Shown one piece after another: positions 35,620 to 43,888 of a stretch of 64,000 nt of DNA. Source of the DNA: Pseudomonas syringae KCTC 12500 (lineage in GTDB: Bacteria; Pseudomonadota; Gammaproteobacteria; Pseudomonadales; Pseudomonadaceae); assembly GCF_000507185.2 (NCBI RefSeq), contig NZ_AYTM02000002.1:5925501-5989500 (forward strand). Reading direction: 5' to 3'. The notes under the pieces were generated by a model. It saw nothing but the letters and a program-made list of their open reading frames with translations, was not told where the DNA came from and searched no databases. Each line of letters begins with the position of its first letter. The first letter of the stretch is position 1. A program made the translations under genes and the position numbers.

Positions 35620-36579
35620 CTATGAAGGCAGCTTATTGATAGAAGAAACCTTCGGACCGCTCCCCGCCTCCGGTGGACTCAGGAACGGAGCGGCATCAAT
35701 GTAGCGCATCGCCGACTTGATGTCCCTCCAGCCTACGTAGGACATCAGTGACTTGAGGTCCCAGCCGTTACTGTGCGCCCAACTGGCGAAGCCCCGGCGC
35801 AGCGAGTGGCTGGTGTAGTGCTCTGCGGCGATGCCTGCACGCTGGAGCGCCTGACGCAGCAACGGGATGACGCTGTTGGCGTGCAGCCCCTCCTCTTTAA
35901 GGTTACCCCAACGATCTACTGCCCGAAAGACCGGACCGCGTACCAGCGCGGCACAGTTGATCCACTCTATATAGGCTTGCACCGGGCACAGCCGCTGCAA
36001 GGCCGGGGTCTGGTAGGTCCTGCCGAGGTTGTCGCGATCGCCTTTGCTGCGCGGCAGATAAAGGCTGATTCCCGAGTCGGCGATAGCCTTGACATCCTGT
36101 ACTTGCAGGCGGCAAAGCTCGTCGCTGCGAAACCCGCGCCAGAATCCCAGCAGGATCAGCGCCGAATCACGTCGACCGCGCAACAGACGCGGCTGATCGT
36201 GTTGTGCGCTCGCTTCACGTATTTCAATCTCCAGCCAGGCGATGACTTTTTCCAGATCCTGCAACTGCAAAGGCTCGGCCTGCTTTTCCTGCGCCGGGTG
36301 CAGCGCGCGAATGCCCTTGATGACCTTGCGCACCATGGGTGCCTTGGTGGGATCGACAAAGCCCTGGCTGATATGCCACTGGGCCAGCGCTGACAAGCGC
36401 AACTTCAGGGTATTCACCGACAGCGTCCCTGCATGGCTCGCCAGGTAGCGCGCCACGCTTTCGCTGGTCGCCGGCAGAAACCCGCCCCATGTCACCTCGA
36501 AATGCTCGATTGCAGCCCGATAGCTGCGGCGCGTGTTGTCGCGGGTCGCCGCCTCGATATAGCGATCAACGTCGTTCAT
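35620..36579 (-). CDS. Tyrosine recombinase, stand-alone
   Basis: A 319-residue site-specific recombinase. Residues 1-95 form the core-binding SAM-like domain (TRRSYRAAIEHFEVTW). The catalytic domain carries Arg151 (GFRSDEL), Lys179 (RSKGD), His258 and Arg261 (HSLRR), Trp284 in place of the second His, and the nucleophile Tyr293 (MRYIDA). All active residues are therefore present. No tRNA gene, excisionase, attachment repeat or cargo is visible, and flanking genes are ordinary chromosomal ones. It diverges from a KfrA-like gene across a repeat-rich gap, which suggests a shared function. Xer-like, transposon or island integrase roles are all possible. Confidence 0.9.
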   Translation of the reverse strand: MNDVDRYIEAATRDNTRRSYRAAIEHFEVTWGGFLPATSESVARYLASHAGTLSVNTLKLRLSALAQWHISQGFVDPTKAPMVRKVIKGIRALHPAQEKQAEPLQLQDLEKVIAWLEIEIREASAQHDQPRLLRGRRDSALILLGFWRGFRSDELCRLQVQDVKAIADSGISLYLPRSKGDRDNLGRTYQTPALQRLCPVQAYIEWINCAALVRGPVFRAVDRWGNLKEEGLHANSVIPLLRQALQRAGIAAEHYTSHSLRRGFASWAHSNGWDLKSLMSYVGWRDIKSAMRYIDAAPFLSPPEAGSGPKVSSINKLPS

Positions 36580-36755
36580 GGCTAAAACCTGCTGGGTGTA
36601 CCGGTAAAGGTGCCGTAAAGGTAGCTGACAGCGCCTGACGCGGGATAATACGCCAATATCCCTTGTTAATTAATTCAAAAAATAGCTAATTATTTCAAAA
36701 CGTATAGTATGTAATTACAGAGTACATACCACAGTACGAAATCGTAGGAGACAGC
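36580..36755. promoter_or_regulatory. Repeat-rich divergent promoter region
   Basis: This 176-base gap is far more AT-rich than its surroundings. It holds a 14-base direct repeat TAATTA(A/T)TTCAAAA at 36667-36680 and 36687-36700, one mismatch and exactly 20 bases apart, about two helical turns. It also holds a perfect inverted repeat GTATGTA-N9-TACATAC at 36707-36729, 27 bases before the KfrA-like start codon. These are candidate binding sites for the KfrA-like protein or the recombinase. Confidence 0.7.
36667..36700. repeat. Two 14-base direct repeats, 20-base period
   Basis: TAATTAATTCAAAA and TAATTATTTCAAAA differ at one base and are in phase on the helix, like a pair of iterons or operator half-sites. 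Confidence 0.8.
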
Positions 36756-37766
36756 ATGGCCCGCGGCGGTGTAAACAAGGCTTTAGTACAGAAAGCAAGG
36801 GCATCCCTGCTGTCCAGAGGCGAAAACCCCAGCATCGATGCGGTACGTATCGAAATGGGTAATACGGGATCGAAAACCACCATTCACCGCTATCTGAAGG
36901 AGCTCGAATCCACGCAAGCCCCGGCACCGGATATCAACGAGGAGTTGAGCGATCTGGTGGCTCATCTCGCCCAGAGGCTTCAGGAGCAGGCACAGGAACG
37001 TATTGATCAGGCGCACGATCAGCATCAGGCCGAGCGCGACATCCTCCAGCGGCGACTTGCGGCGACTCAGGAGCAGATCAGCCAACTGGAAAAACACGCA
37101 CAGCAGCGCGAAGAGACACTGGAACAACAAGCTGCCGCCCTGCGCCACACGCAAGGCACACTGCAGGATGTGCAGACAGAACACGCCCGGTTGCTTCAGG
37201 CCAATCAGGATCTGGAGGCCCGTCTGCACGACAAGGACGGGCAGATCCACTCTCTGGAAGAAAAGCACCAGCATGCCCGCGAGGCGCTGGAGCACTATCG
37301 CAACTCGATCAGAGAACAACGCGAACATGAGCAACGACGCCACGAAAGCCAGGTTCAGCAGTTGCAAATGGAACTGCGACAGGCGCAGCAAGGCATGGCC
37401 ATGCACCAGGAAAACATCACACAGCTCAATCGAGACAACGAAAGACTGCTGGCTGAAAATCGCACCACCCTGCGCGAACTGCACAGCCAAACCGACCAGT
37501 TGAAGCAAGCCAACACGCAGAATGTCGCCTTCGCAGAACAACAGCAGCACGCCCACACCCAATGCGCACTACTGGAAGAAAGGTTACGCAGCGCGCAGGA
37601 CGAAAACGCCGCGCTCAAACAAGGCATGACCGATGCGCAGCAACAGAGCCGCATGCTGGAACTGTTGCTGACCAAGAAGGAAGCGGCACTGGAAAACCTG
37701 CAGATCAGGCTCGATCAGCCGGACAAACCCAAAGCCGCCAAGAAGAAGCCATCAGACCAGACATGA
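36756..37766 (+). CDS. KfrA-like coiled-coil DNA-binding protein
   Basis: A 336-residue protein. Residues 1-60 match the KfrA N-terminal domain: VNKALVQKARASLLSRG, then PSIDAVRIEMGNTGSKTTIHRYLKEL, a helix-turn-helix. Residues about 70-315 are an almost unbroken Gln/Glu/Arg-rich coiled coil. The end is basic (KAAKKKPSDQT). KfrA of broad-host-range plasmids is an autorepressor whose long coiled coil helps plasmid partition or DNA organisation. Here the gene is chromosomal and divergent from a tyrosine recombinase. GTAGGAG lies 9 bases before the ATG. Its role is unknown; plasmid ancestry is a reasonable inference. Confidence 0.85.
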   Translation: MARGGVNKALVQKARASLLSRGENPSIDAVRIEMGNTGSKTTIHRYLKELESTQAPAPDINEELSDLVAHLAQRLQEQAQERIDQAHDQHQAERDILQRRLAATQEQISQLEKHAQQREETLEQQAAALRHTQGTLQDVQTEHARLLQANQDLEARLHDKDGQIHSLEEKHQHAREALEHYRNSIREQREHEQRRHESQVQQLQMELRQAQQGMAMHQENITQLNRDNERLLAENRTTLRELHSQTDQLKQANTQNVAFAEQQQHAHTQCALLEERLRSAQDENAALKQGMTDAQQQSRMLELLLTKKEAALENLQIRLDQPDKPKAAKKKPSDQT

Positions 37767-37775
37767 CCAGACGAT

Positions 37776-39089
37776 TCAGGCAAGCGCGACCTCGCCGCAC
37801 GGCAGATGCAAATCAACCCGCGTCCCCTGACCCTCAGTGCTGTCTATATGCACGTGCCCACCAGTCTGCCGGGTAAAGCCATAGACCATCGACAAACCCA
37901 GCCCGGTCCCCTGACCTACCGGCTTGGTGGTGAAAAACGGATCGAACACCTGATCGATGACATCCTGAGCAATGCCGCAGCCGTTATCTTCGACACTCAG
38001 CAGTACATAGTCGCCAGGCAGCAGACCATCTTTTTGCGTCGCAAGCGTTAGCGAGCGACTGCGCACGCACAGCTTCCCTCCGACAGACACAGCGTCGCGA
38101 GCGTTGATGACCAGATTCAACAGGGCATTTTCCAGTTGATGCTCATCAGTGCGTATCGCACTCAGCCCCTCCTCCAGTTCGATCTGCAGATGCGCATGAG
38201 CGCCGACCGTACCTCGCAACAACTCTTCCATCGAGCGGACCATGCAATTGACATCCACCACGGTGACATTGAGCGACTGCCGGCGGGCAAATGTCAGCAG
38301 CCTGCGGGTCAGTGCAGCAGCCCGATTTGCCGAGCTTGCTGCGGCATCCAGGTAGCGCTCGACCTCACCGATCCGCCCGGCTTCCACACGCAGCCTGATC
38401 ATGTCCAGTGCGCCAATCACGCCGGAAAGTACATTGTTGAAGTCATGGGCGATGCCCCCGGTCAACTGACCAATCGCATCCATTTTTTGCGCGTGACGCA
38501 AGACCTCTTCAGCCATCGCTCGCTCGGCAATTTCGGCCTGCAACAACTCATTGGTGGCTTTCAGCTCGCGCGTGCGCTCGGCAACGCGCAACTCAAGACT
38601 CTCGTTGAGTTCGCGTAACGCTTCTTCTGCATTGACCTGGGCGGTGATATCGGTGTGAGTACCCAGCCAGTGAGTGATGTGGCCCCGTGCATCGCGCAGG
38701 GGTAGCGCGCGTGACAGGAACCAGTTGAATGCGCCGTCCTTGCCACGTATCGGGAAGGTATCTTCCCAGATCGAGCCGGTGGAAAAGCAGTATTGCAAAC
38801 GCGCCATCACGCGCTCGCGATGTTCGGGATGCAGAACCGAGCGCCAACCCAAGGCAGTCATGGCCTCGAGCGAGGCGCCGGTGTACGCATACCAACGCTC
38901 GTTGTACCAGTGGACCTGCCCTCGGGGGCTGGCAGTCCAGGCCAGTTGACTCATGTTGTCAGCCAATGTCCTGAACTGACGCTCGCTTTCACGCAAGGCA
39001 TCGATGTACTGCGCGACTTCGCGGTCCTGCTCAGCCGAATGCAATGGCATTCTGGCCGGTGGTTGCTCTCTATTCACGTCGGGATCCAT
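37776..39089 (-). CDS. Soluble PAS-domain sensor histidine kinase
   Basis: A 437-residue kinase with no membrane segment. Residues about 30-150 are a PAS domain with its PAC end (WEDTFPIRGKDGAFNWFLSR, HWLGTHTDIT). A coiled linker follows, then the dimerisation domain with GGIAHDFNN (phospho-His), and an ATPase domain with NALLNLVINARDA, EDNGCGI and GTGLGLSM. No receiver domain is attached and no response regulator is adjacent, so it is an orphan. The ATG at 39089 is chosen over a TTG nine bases upstream. PAS domains of this type can bind heme, flavin or small ligands; no cofactor residue is evident. It converges on the KfrA-like gene. Confidence 0.9.
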   Translation of the reverse strand: MDPDVNREQPPARMPLHSAEQDREVAQYIDALRESERQFRTLADNMSQLAWTASPRGQVHWYNERWYAYTGASLEAMTALGWRSVLHPEHRERVMARLQYCFSTGSIWEDTFPIRGKDGAFNWFLSRALPLRDARGHITHWLGTHTDITAQVNAEEALRELNESLELRVAERTRELKATNELLQAEIAERAMAEEVLRHAQKMDAIGQLTGGIAHDFNNVLSGVIGALDMIRLRVEAGRIGEVERYLDAAASSANRAAALTRRLLTFARRQSLNVTVVDVNCMVRSMEELLRGTVGAHAHLQIELEEGLSAIRTDEHQLENALLNLVINARDAVSVGGKLCVRSRSLTLATQKDGLLPGDYVLLSVEDNGCGIAQDVIDQVFDPFFTTKPVGQGTGLGLSMVYGFTRQTGGHVHIDSTEGQGTRVDLHLPCGEVALA

Positions 39090-39142
39090 CCTCTTCAAGC
39101 CTTTACCCCGGAGCTCTTCCTGAACTCCGGGTGCTGCGCGAC

Positions 39143-40501
39143 TTAACGTTTGACAGGCGTACGCATGGTGACGAACTCTTCTGCCGCAGTCGGGTGCACC
39201 CCAATAGTATCGTCAAATACCTGCTTGGTCGCGCCAGCCTTGATGGCAATGGCCAGGCTCTGGACGATTTCGCCAGCATCCGGCCCCACCATATGGCAGC
39301 CCAGCACGCGGTCGGTTTTAGCATCGACGACCAGCTTCATCAATGTGCGCTCCTGATCATCGGTCAGGGTCAGCTTCATCGGCCTGAAACGGCTTTCGAA
39401 AATCTGTACATCGTGACCGGCCTTGATTGCATCTTCTTCGGTCAGGCCGACCGTACCAATGTTAGGCAGACTGAAAACTGCCGTCGGGATGTGATTGTAG
39501 TCTACCGGGCGATACTGCTCGGGCTTGAAAAGTCGACGCGCGACCGCCATGCCTTCAGCCAGCGCGACAGGGGTCAGTTGCACCCCCCCAATGACATCGC
39601 CGATGGCCAGGATGGAAGGCTCGCTGCTCTGGTAATGCTCATCGACTTTGATGTAACCGTGCTCATCCAGCTTGACGTCGACACTGTCCAGACCAAGATT
39701 GTCGAGCATCGGCCGACGCCCCGTCGCGTAGAACACGCAATCGGTCTCGAGTGTACCGCCGCCTTTCATGGACAACAGCAAACTGCCGTCGGCCTGCTTA
39801 TCGATGCGCTCGATATCGCTGTTGAAGCGAATCGTCATGTCGCGCTTGAGCAGCTCTTCGTGGAGATGGGTACGAACACTGCCATCAAAACCACGCAGAA
39901 ACAGTTCGCGGCGGTAGACCAGCGTGGTATCGGCGCCTAGGCCATTGAAGATCGAAGCGAACTCCACGGCAATATAGCCACCGCCCACAACCACTACGCG
40001 CTTTGGCAGCGTCTTGAGGTAAAACGCCTCGTTGGACGTAATGGCATGCTCGCGTCCTGGCACATCAGGCACCTGCGGCCAGCCACCGGTGGCGATCAGA
40101 ATGCGCTCGACGCTGTAGGTCTGACCGTTGATTTCGACCTGCTGCGGCCCGACGATCTTTGCGTGGCCTTCAAGCAGAGTAACGCCGCTGTCGACCAGCA
40201 ATTTACGATAGATGCCGTTGAGGCGGGTGATCTCACTGTCCTTGTTGGCAATCAGCGTGGACCAGTCAAAACTGGCCTCGCCCAATGACCAGCCAAATCC
40301 TTTGGCGTGGTCGAAATCCTCGGAAAAATGCGCCCCGTATACCAACAGCTTCTTGGGTACGCACCCGACATTGACGCAGGTTCCACCCAAATAGCGGCTT
40401 TCGGCCACAGCGACCTTCGCGCCGAAACCAGCAGCAAAACGCGCCGCCCTGACGCCGCCCGAGCCGGCGCCAATTACAAACAGATCAAAATCAAAGGTCA
40501 T
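39143..40501 (-). CDS. gor: Glutathione-disulfide reductase
   Basis: A 452-residue NADPH-dependent flavoenzyme that keeps glutathione reduced. FAD binding uses [12 protein letters not shown], the redox-active pair is Cys42/Cys47 in [18 protein letters not shown] binding uses [12 protein letters not shown], and the C-terminal interface has the catalytic HPTAAEE. It supports the glutathione needed by GloA and other detoxification enzymes in the window. It is 53 bases downstream, in transcription, of nothing co-directional except galU, from which it is separated by a terminator. Confidence 0.97.
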   Translation of the reverse strand: MTFDFDLFVIGAGSGGVRAARFAAGFGAKVAVAESRYLGGTCVNVGCVPKKLLVYGAHFSEDFDHAKGFGWSLGEASFDWSTLIANKDSEITRLNGIYRKLLVDSGVTLLEGHAKIVGPQQVEINGQTYSVERILIATGGWPQVPDVPGREHAITSNEAFYLKTLPKRVVVVGGGYIAVEFASIFNGLGADTTLVYRRELFLRGFDGSVRTHLHEELLKRDMTIRFNSDIERIDKQADGSLLLSMKGGGTLETDCVFYATGRRPMLDNLGLDSVDVKLDEHGYIKVDEHYQSSEPSILAIGDVIGGVQLTPVALAEGMAVARRLFKPEQYRPVDYNHIPTAVFSLPNIGTVGLTEEDAIKAGHDVQIFESRFRPMKLTLTDDQERTLMKLVVDAKTDRVLGCHMVGPDAGEIVQSLAIAIKAGATKQVFDDTIGVHPTAAEEFVTMRTPVKR

Positions 40502-40554
40502 CGATATCTCCTAGACAGAGGCACAGCATAGCCGCTTGGCGGCCAGTCAGAAAT

Positions 40555-40582
40555 GACAAAGCCACCCGAAGGTGGCTTTGTC
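40555..40582. terminator. Terminator of galU
   Basis: A perfect 12-base stem GACAAAGCCACC / GGTGGCTTTGTC with the loop CGAA lies 22 bases after the galU stop on the minus strand and just before the gor start. Confidence 0.85.
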
Positions 40583-40603
40583 CCAAGCGGCATCAATCAG
40601 AAA

Positions 40604-41443
40604 TCAATGCGCTTTACCTTTTTTGTAGAAATGCTCGAAGCAGAAGTTGGTCGCCTCAATATAGCCTTCAGCGCCGCCGCAGTCGAAACGCGTGCCATTG
40701 AATTTATAGGCAAGCACGTTACCTTCTGCAGCCTGCTTCATCAGGGCGTCGGTAATCTGGATCTCACCACCCTTGCCTGGCTCGGTCTGTTCGATTTTCT
40801 CGAAAATGTCCGGTGTCAGAATGTAGCGGCCGATAATCGCCAGGTTCGACGGTGCATCTTCAGGCTTTGGTTTTTCAACCATGTCGGTCACGCGGAACAG
40901 ACCAGCCTTGATCTCTTCACCCGCGATCACGCCATACTTGTTGGTTTCCGACGGATCAACTTCCTGAATGGCGATGATCGAGCAGCCGTAGTGCTTATGC
41001 AGCTTGACCATCTGCGCCAGCACGCCGTCGCCTTCGAGGTTGACGCACAAGTCATCCGCCAGAACCACGGCGAACGCTTCGTTGCCGATCAGCGGGCGAC
41101 CGCTGAGAATGGCGTGACCCAAGCCTTTCATTTCGGTCTGACGGGTGTAGGAAAAGCTGCACTCATCGATCAGCTTGCGGATGCCGACCAGGTATTTCTC
41201 TTTGTCGGTGCCCTTGATCTGGTGCTCCAGCTCGTAGCTGATGTCAAAGTGATCTTCGAGCGAGCGCTTGCCGCGGCCGGTCACGATGGAAATTTCAGTC
41301 AAGCCAGCCGCGAGTGCTTCTTCAACACCGTATTGGATCAGTGGCTTGTTGACCACCGGCAGCATTTCCTTGGGCATGGCCTTGGTCGCTGGCAGGAAGC
41401 GAGTGCCGTAACCGGCTGCTGGGAACAAGCATTTCTTGATCAT
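40604..41443 (-). CDS. galU: UTP-glucose-1-phosphate uridylyltransferase
   Basis: A 279-residue nucleotidyltransferase that makes UDP-glucose. The nucleotide-binding loop AAGYGTRFLPATKAMPKEM is at the N-terminus, and the family segments VVLADDLC, VEKPKPEDAPSNLAIIGRY and FNGTRFDCG follow. UDP-glucose feeds lipopolysaccharide, exopolysaccharide and osmoregulated glucan synthesis. The length matches bacterial GalU. It is monocistronic with its own terminator. Confidence 0.96.
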   Translation of the reverse strand: MIKKCLFPAAGYGTRFLPATKAMPKEMLPVVNKPLIQYGVEEALAAGLTEISIVTGRGKRSLEDHFDISYELEHQIKGTDKEKYLVGIRKLIDECSFSYTRQTEMKGLGHAILSGRPLIGNEAFAVVLADDLCVNLEGDGVLAQMVKLHKHYGCSIIAIQEVDPSETNKYGVIAGEEIKAGLFRVTDMVEKPKPEDAPSNLAIIGRYILTPDIFEKIEQTEPGKGGEIQITDALMKQAAEGNVLAYKFNGTRFDCGGAEGYIEATNFCFEHFYKKGKAH

Positions 41444-41816
41444 AAAAGTCCTTGGTAAGGGCTGTTGGTGTTAACGGCGCAGTCTAATGATGGGGCAGTC
41501 ACCTTACAATGCTGCCTTTGGCCGTCCGATGCCATCATAGAGGAATACTCGTACAGATAGTTCCGCAGTTTCTGGATATTGCCTGTACACAAATGCCGCG
41601 CAGTACACCCTCAAACTACCGTTAGACCCAGCGCAGCCCGCCTGGAATGGCCTTTGCCGACGGCTGCAGCCTTTACATCAGGGTTCGGGAATGGCCAGGC
41701 CGCGACAAACGAGAAGCCGGCAGTTTATGATGCAAAACATGGCGGAACGATGGCACCTGTTACCAGTCCAACGCTCGCATTTGTTAATTCACTGGCCTTA
41801 TCTCGAAGCGAAAAAC
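41444..41816. other. Gap upstream of galU and of a small lipoprotein gene
   Basis: 373 bases between divergent genes. No further gene, terminator or repeat is supported; promoters for both neighbours must lie here. Confidence 0.4.
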
Positions 41817-42098
41817 ATGATCAGAATTTTGTCCATTATTGCTGTGCTGGGCCTTACCGGCTGCGCAACCGCCTCCAACACTTACCTGAAAAACGGCAAG
41901 CAGGGCTTGAGCATCGACTGCTCCGGCGAGGCGATGTCCTGGGCAAGCTGCTACGAAAAGGCGGATGCGTCCTGTGCAGGCACAGGCTATGAAATTGTCG
42001 GCACAGATGGCACCCCGCAGCCTGCCGAAAGCGACAAGACGCTGGGCGTGGACGTTGGCAACTACAAAAGTCGCAGCGTGCTGGTGGTCTGCAAATAA
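41817..42098 (+). CDS. Small lipoprotein of unknown function
   Basis: A 93-residue protein with a clear lipoprotein signal, MIRILSIIAVLGLTGC, lipidated at Cys16. The mature part has four further cysteines (IDCSGE, ASCYEK, ASCAGT, VVCK) that could form two disulfides. The residue after the lipid Cys is Ala, so outer-membrane sorting is expected. The ATG at 41817 starts the signal directly. A GC-rich hairpin CCCTGCCC / GGGCAGGG (42111-42131) lacking a T-tract separates it from the convergent lipoprotein gene. Confidence 0.82.
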   Translation: MIRILSIIAVLGLTGCATASNTYLKNGKQGLSIDCSGEAMSWASCYEKADASCAGTGYEIVGTDGTPQPAESDKTLGVDVGNYKSRSVLVVCK

Positions 42099-42153
42099 TC
42101 AGGTCTGCCGCCCTGCCCACCGCGGGCAGGGCCAGCTGGCCGAGCCTGACCGA

Positions 42154-42507
42154 TTAGCCTGAAATGCACGCTTCGGCAGCGTTCTGCACATCCCTGAAAC
42201 GGATAGGCACGTTGGAAAGTCGCTCGTAGACCTTGATCGTGCTACCGCCCGAGCGGCTCTCGATATCGACCAATGCCGCAGGTGCCTTGCTGAGTTTCTG
42301 CGCGACGATGACACGCAGGCCGTCATGGCGAGGCTCGATCAAAGGCGGCTTGCGACTGCTGCTGATCTTGCCAGCGAAGCAATCAGCGTATTCCTGAGGA
42401 TTCTTGCCCGACATCACGTTCATGGTGGGGGGTGTATGCTCAATGTCATTTACTGTGGCACAGCCAGTCATTGCCAGAGCCAGGACTACTACAGCAGCCA
42501 GTTTCAT
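42154..42507 (-). CDS. Small lipoprotein of unknown function
   Basis: A 117-residue protein with the lipoprotein signal MKLAAVVVLALAMTGC (Cys16) followed by ATVNDIEHTPP. GGAGG lies 7 bases before the ATG at 42507. The mature domain contains two cysteines (YADCFAGK, AEACISG) and a compact alpha-beta pattern; no known family is recognised with certainty. It is convergent with the other small lipoprotein gene and divergent from the DUF1883 gene. Confidence 0.82.
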   Translation of the reverse strand: MKLAAVVVLALAMTGCATVNDIEHTPPTMNVMSGKNPQEYADCFAGKISSSRKPPLIEPRHDGLRVIVAQKLSKAPAALVDIESRSGGSTIKVYERLSNVPIRFRDVQNAAEACISG

Positions 42508-42674
42508 ACAAAGCCTCCAAATAAAGGTCCTACGACAAGCCCTAGGGCAATTAAATCCCGGCTGAGGCATTTTTTCCCGGAAACACGGCAAATTAATGCT
42601 CATCGACGTCAAATTGCGGGCGTCGCATGCTATCGTTTTGATTTTTCAGAAAAACCCCCATTTCGGAGCCCGTC

Positions 42675-42980
42675 ATGAAATTCGTACACCAGCGTGAGCA
42701 TCTCAACGAGGACGACCTTGTCGTCATCGAGTGCTCTCAGACCTGCAATATTCGCCTGATGAACGATGCGAATTTTCGCAGCTTCAAAAATGGTGGTCGG
42801 CACACCTATCATGGCGGCGCGTTTGACAGATTTCCGGCCAAGATCGCCGCACCAAGTACCGGTTTCTGGAACATCACCATCGATACCGCAGGCCGCAAGG
42901 CAGATACCAACGCCGGACGCAAACTGCCCTTCACTCACAAGATCAAGATCGTCCGGCGCTCGACCACTCGCCTGGGATGA
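42675..42980 (+). CDS. DUF1883-type small protein
   Basis: A 101-residue protein resembling the DUF1883 family: MKFVHQREHLNEDDLVVIECS at the start, YHGGAFDRFPAKIAAP in the middle and FWNITIDTAG later. The fold is a small beta-barrel found alone or joined to TIR-like domains in other bacteria. No signal peptide. It overlaps or closely precedes the next small gene, and alkB follows, so the three may be one operon. The function is unknown. Confidence 0.78.
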   Translation: MKFVHQREHLNEDDLVVIECSQTCNIRLMNDANFRSFKNGGRHTYHGGAFDRFPAKIAAPSTGFWNITIDTAGRKADTNAGRKLPFTHKIKIVRRSTTRLG

Positions 42981-42994
42981 TGCAAGGAGTCACC

Positions 42995-43177
42995 GTGAAC
43001 AATCCAGTCCCGCGCACGACCAAATTCGCTGTCAGCTACAAGCTCAATGGCGAACGCCGCTTTGAATTCGCCCAATTGCAATCGGCATCCACCGAGGAAG
43101 CCGAGGCCGCCTTGAAAAAAATGCACGGCCAGAGCGACGACCTTATTACCGACGTCAAGGTCAGCAAGGCTCTCTGA
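42995..43177 (+). CDS. Small hypothetical protein between DUF1883 and alkB
   Basis: A 60-residue protein. A GTG start at 42995 is preferred because AAGGAG lies 8 bases upstream; an ATG at 42977 in the same frame, overlapping the DUF1883 stop, is the alternative. The sequence KFAVSYKLNGERRFEFAQL, then TEEAEAALKKMHG and ITDVKVSKAL suggests one beta-alpha-beta unit. It is 24 bases before alkB in the same direction. No family is recognised. Confidence 0.7.
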   Translation: MNNPVPRTTKFAVSYKLNGERRFEFAQLQSASTEEAEAALKKMHGQSDDLITDVKVSKAL

Positions 43178-43201
43178 TACTCACCGGAGCTCGATCCGAT
43201 C

Positions 43202-43888
43202 ATGCAACGCAAAGGTGACACTCCCGCCACTCTGGACCTGTTCGCGGACCAGACGGCCCAGCCTCGAAGCGATGAGCGGATCGGGCCTGGGTCATGGCTG
43301 TTCAGAGGCTTTGCGCTGAGCGCCATGCCGCAGCTGCTGTCCGCCCTTGAGGAAACACTGGGACTCTCCCCGTTCCGGCACATGCAGACCCCCAGCGGTC
43401 TGAGCATGTCGGCAGCGCTGAGCAGTTGCGGACAACTGGGCTGGATAACCGACCGTCACGGTTACCGATACAGCGCAACCGACCCACAAACAGGACAGGC
43501 CTGGCCGGCGATGCCGGACGTCTTCATGCAGCTGGCGCAGGATGCCGCACTGGTAGCAGGCTATGCCGGGTTCGTCCCTGACGCCTGCCTGATCAATCGC
43601 TATATTCCGGGCGCCAGGATGTCCCTGCATCAGGACCGAAACGAACACGACCATCGCTGGCCAGTGGTGTCGGTGTCACTGGGCATACCGGCCATCTTCC
43701 AGTTCGGAGGCCTGCTGCGCAGCGACAAGACCCAACGCATCTCCCTGTTTCATGGGGACGTTGTGGTTTGGGGTGACGAGGACAGGTTGCGCTTCCACGG
43801 CATTTTGCCAATCAAGCAGGCCGAGCATCCGCAACTGGGTGAGCAACGAATCAACCTGACCTTTCGCAAGGCTGGCCGCGACAGCTGA
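43202..43888 (+). CDS. alkB: DNA oxidative demethylase AlkB
   Basis: A 228-residue Fe(II)/2-oxoglutarate dioxygenase that reverses 1-methyladenine and 3-methylcytosine damage. Metal ligands are His143 and Asp145 (LHQDRNE) and His199 (RFHGI). The 2-oxoglutarate-binding Arg216 and Arg222 are in RINLTFR. INRYIPGARMSLHQD is the AlkB-specific stretch. It is the third gene of a possible operon with the two small proteins, and is convergent with the GH15 gene one base away. Confidence 0.95.
   Translation: MQRKGDTPATLDLFADQTAQPRSDERIGPGSWLFRGFALSAMPQLLSALEETLGLSPFRHMQTPSGLSMSAALSSCGQLGWITDRHGYRYSATDPQTGQAWPAMPDVFMQLAQDAALVAGYAGFVPDACLINRYIPGARMSLHQDRNEHDHRWPVVSVSLGIPAIFQFGGLLRSDKTQRISLFHGDVVVWGDEDRLRFHGILPIKQAEHPQLGEQRINLTFRKAGRDS

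Noticed and set aside
35620..36579. Genomic-island integrase at a tRNA attachment site
   Set aside because: No tRNA gene, direct attachment repeats or cargo genes flank it; neighbours are ordinary chromosomal genes.
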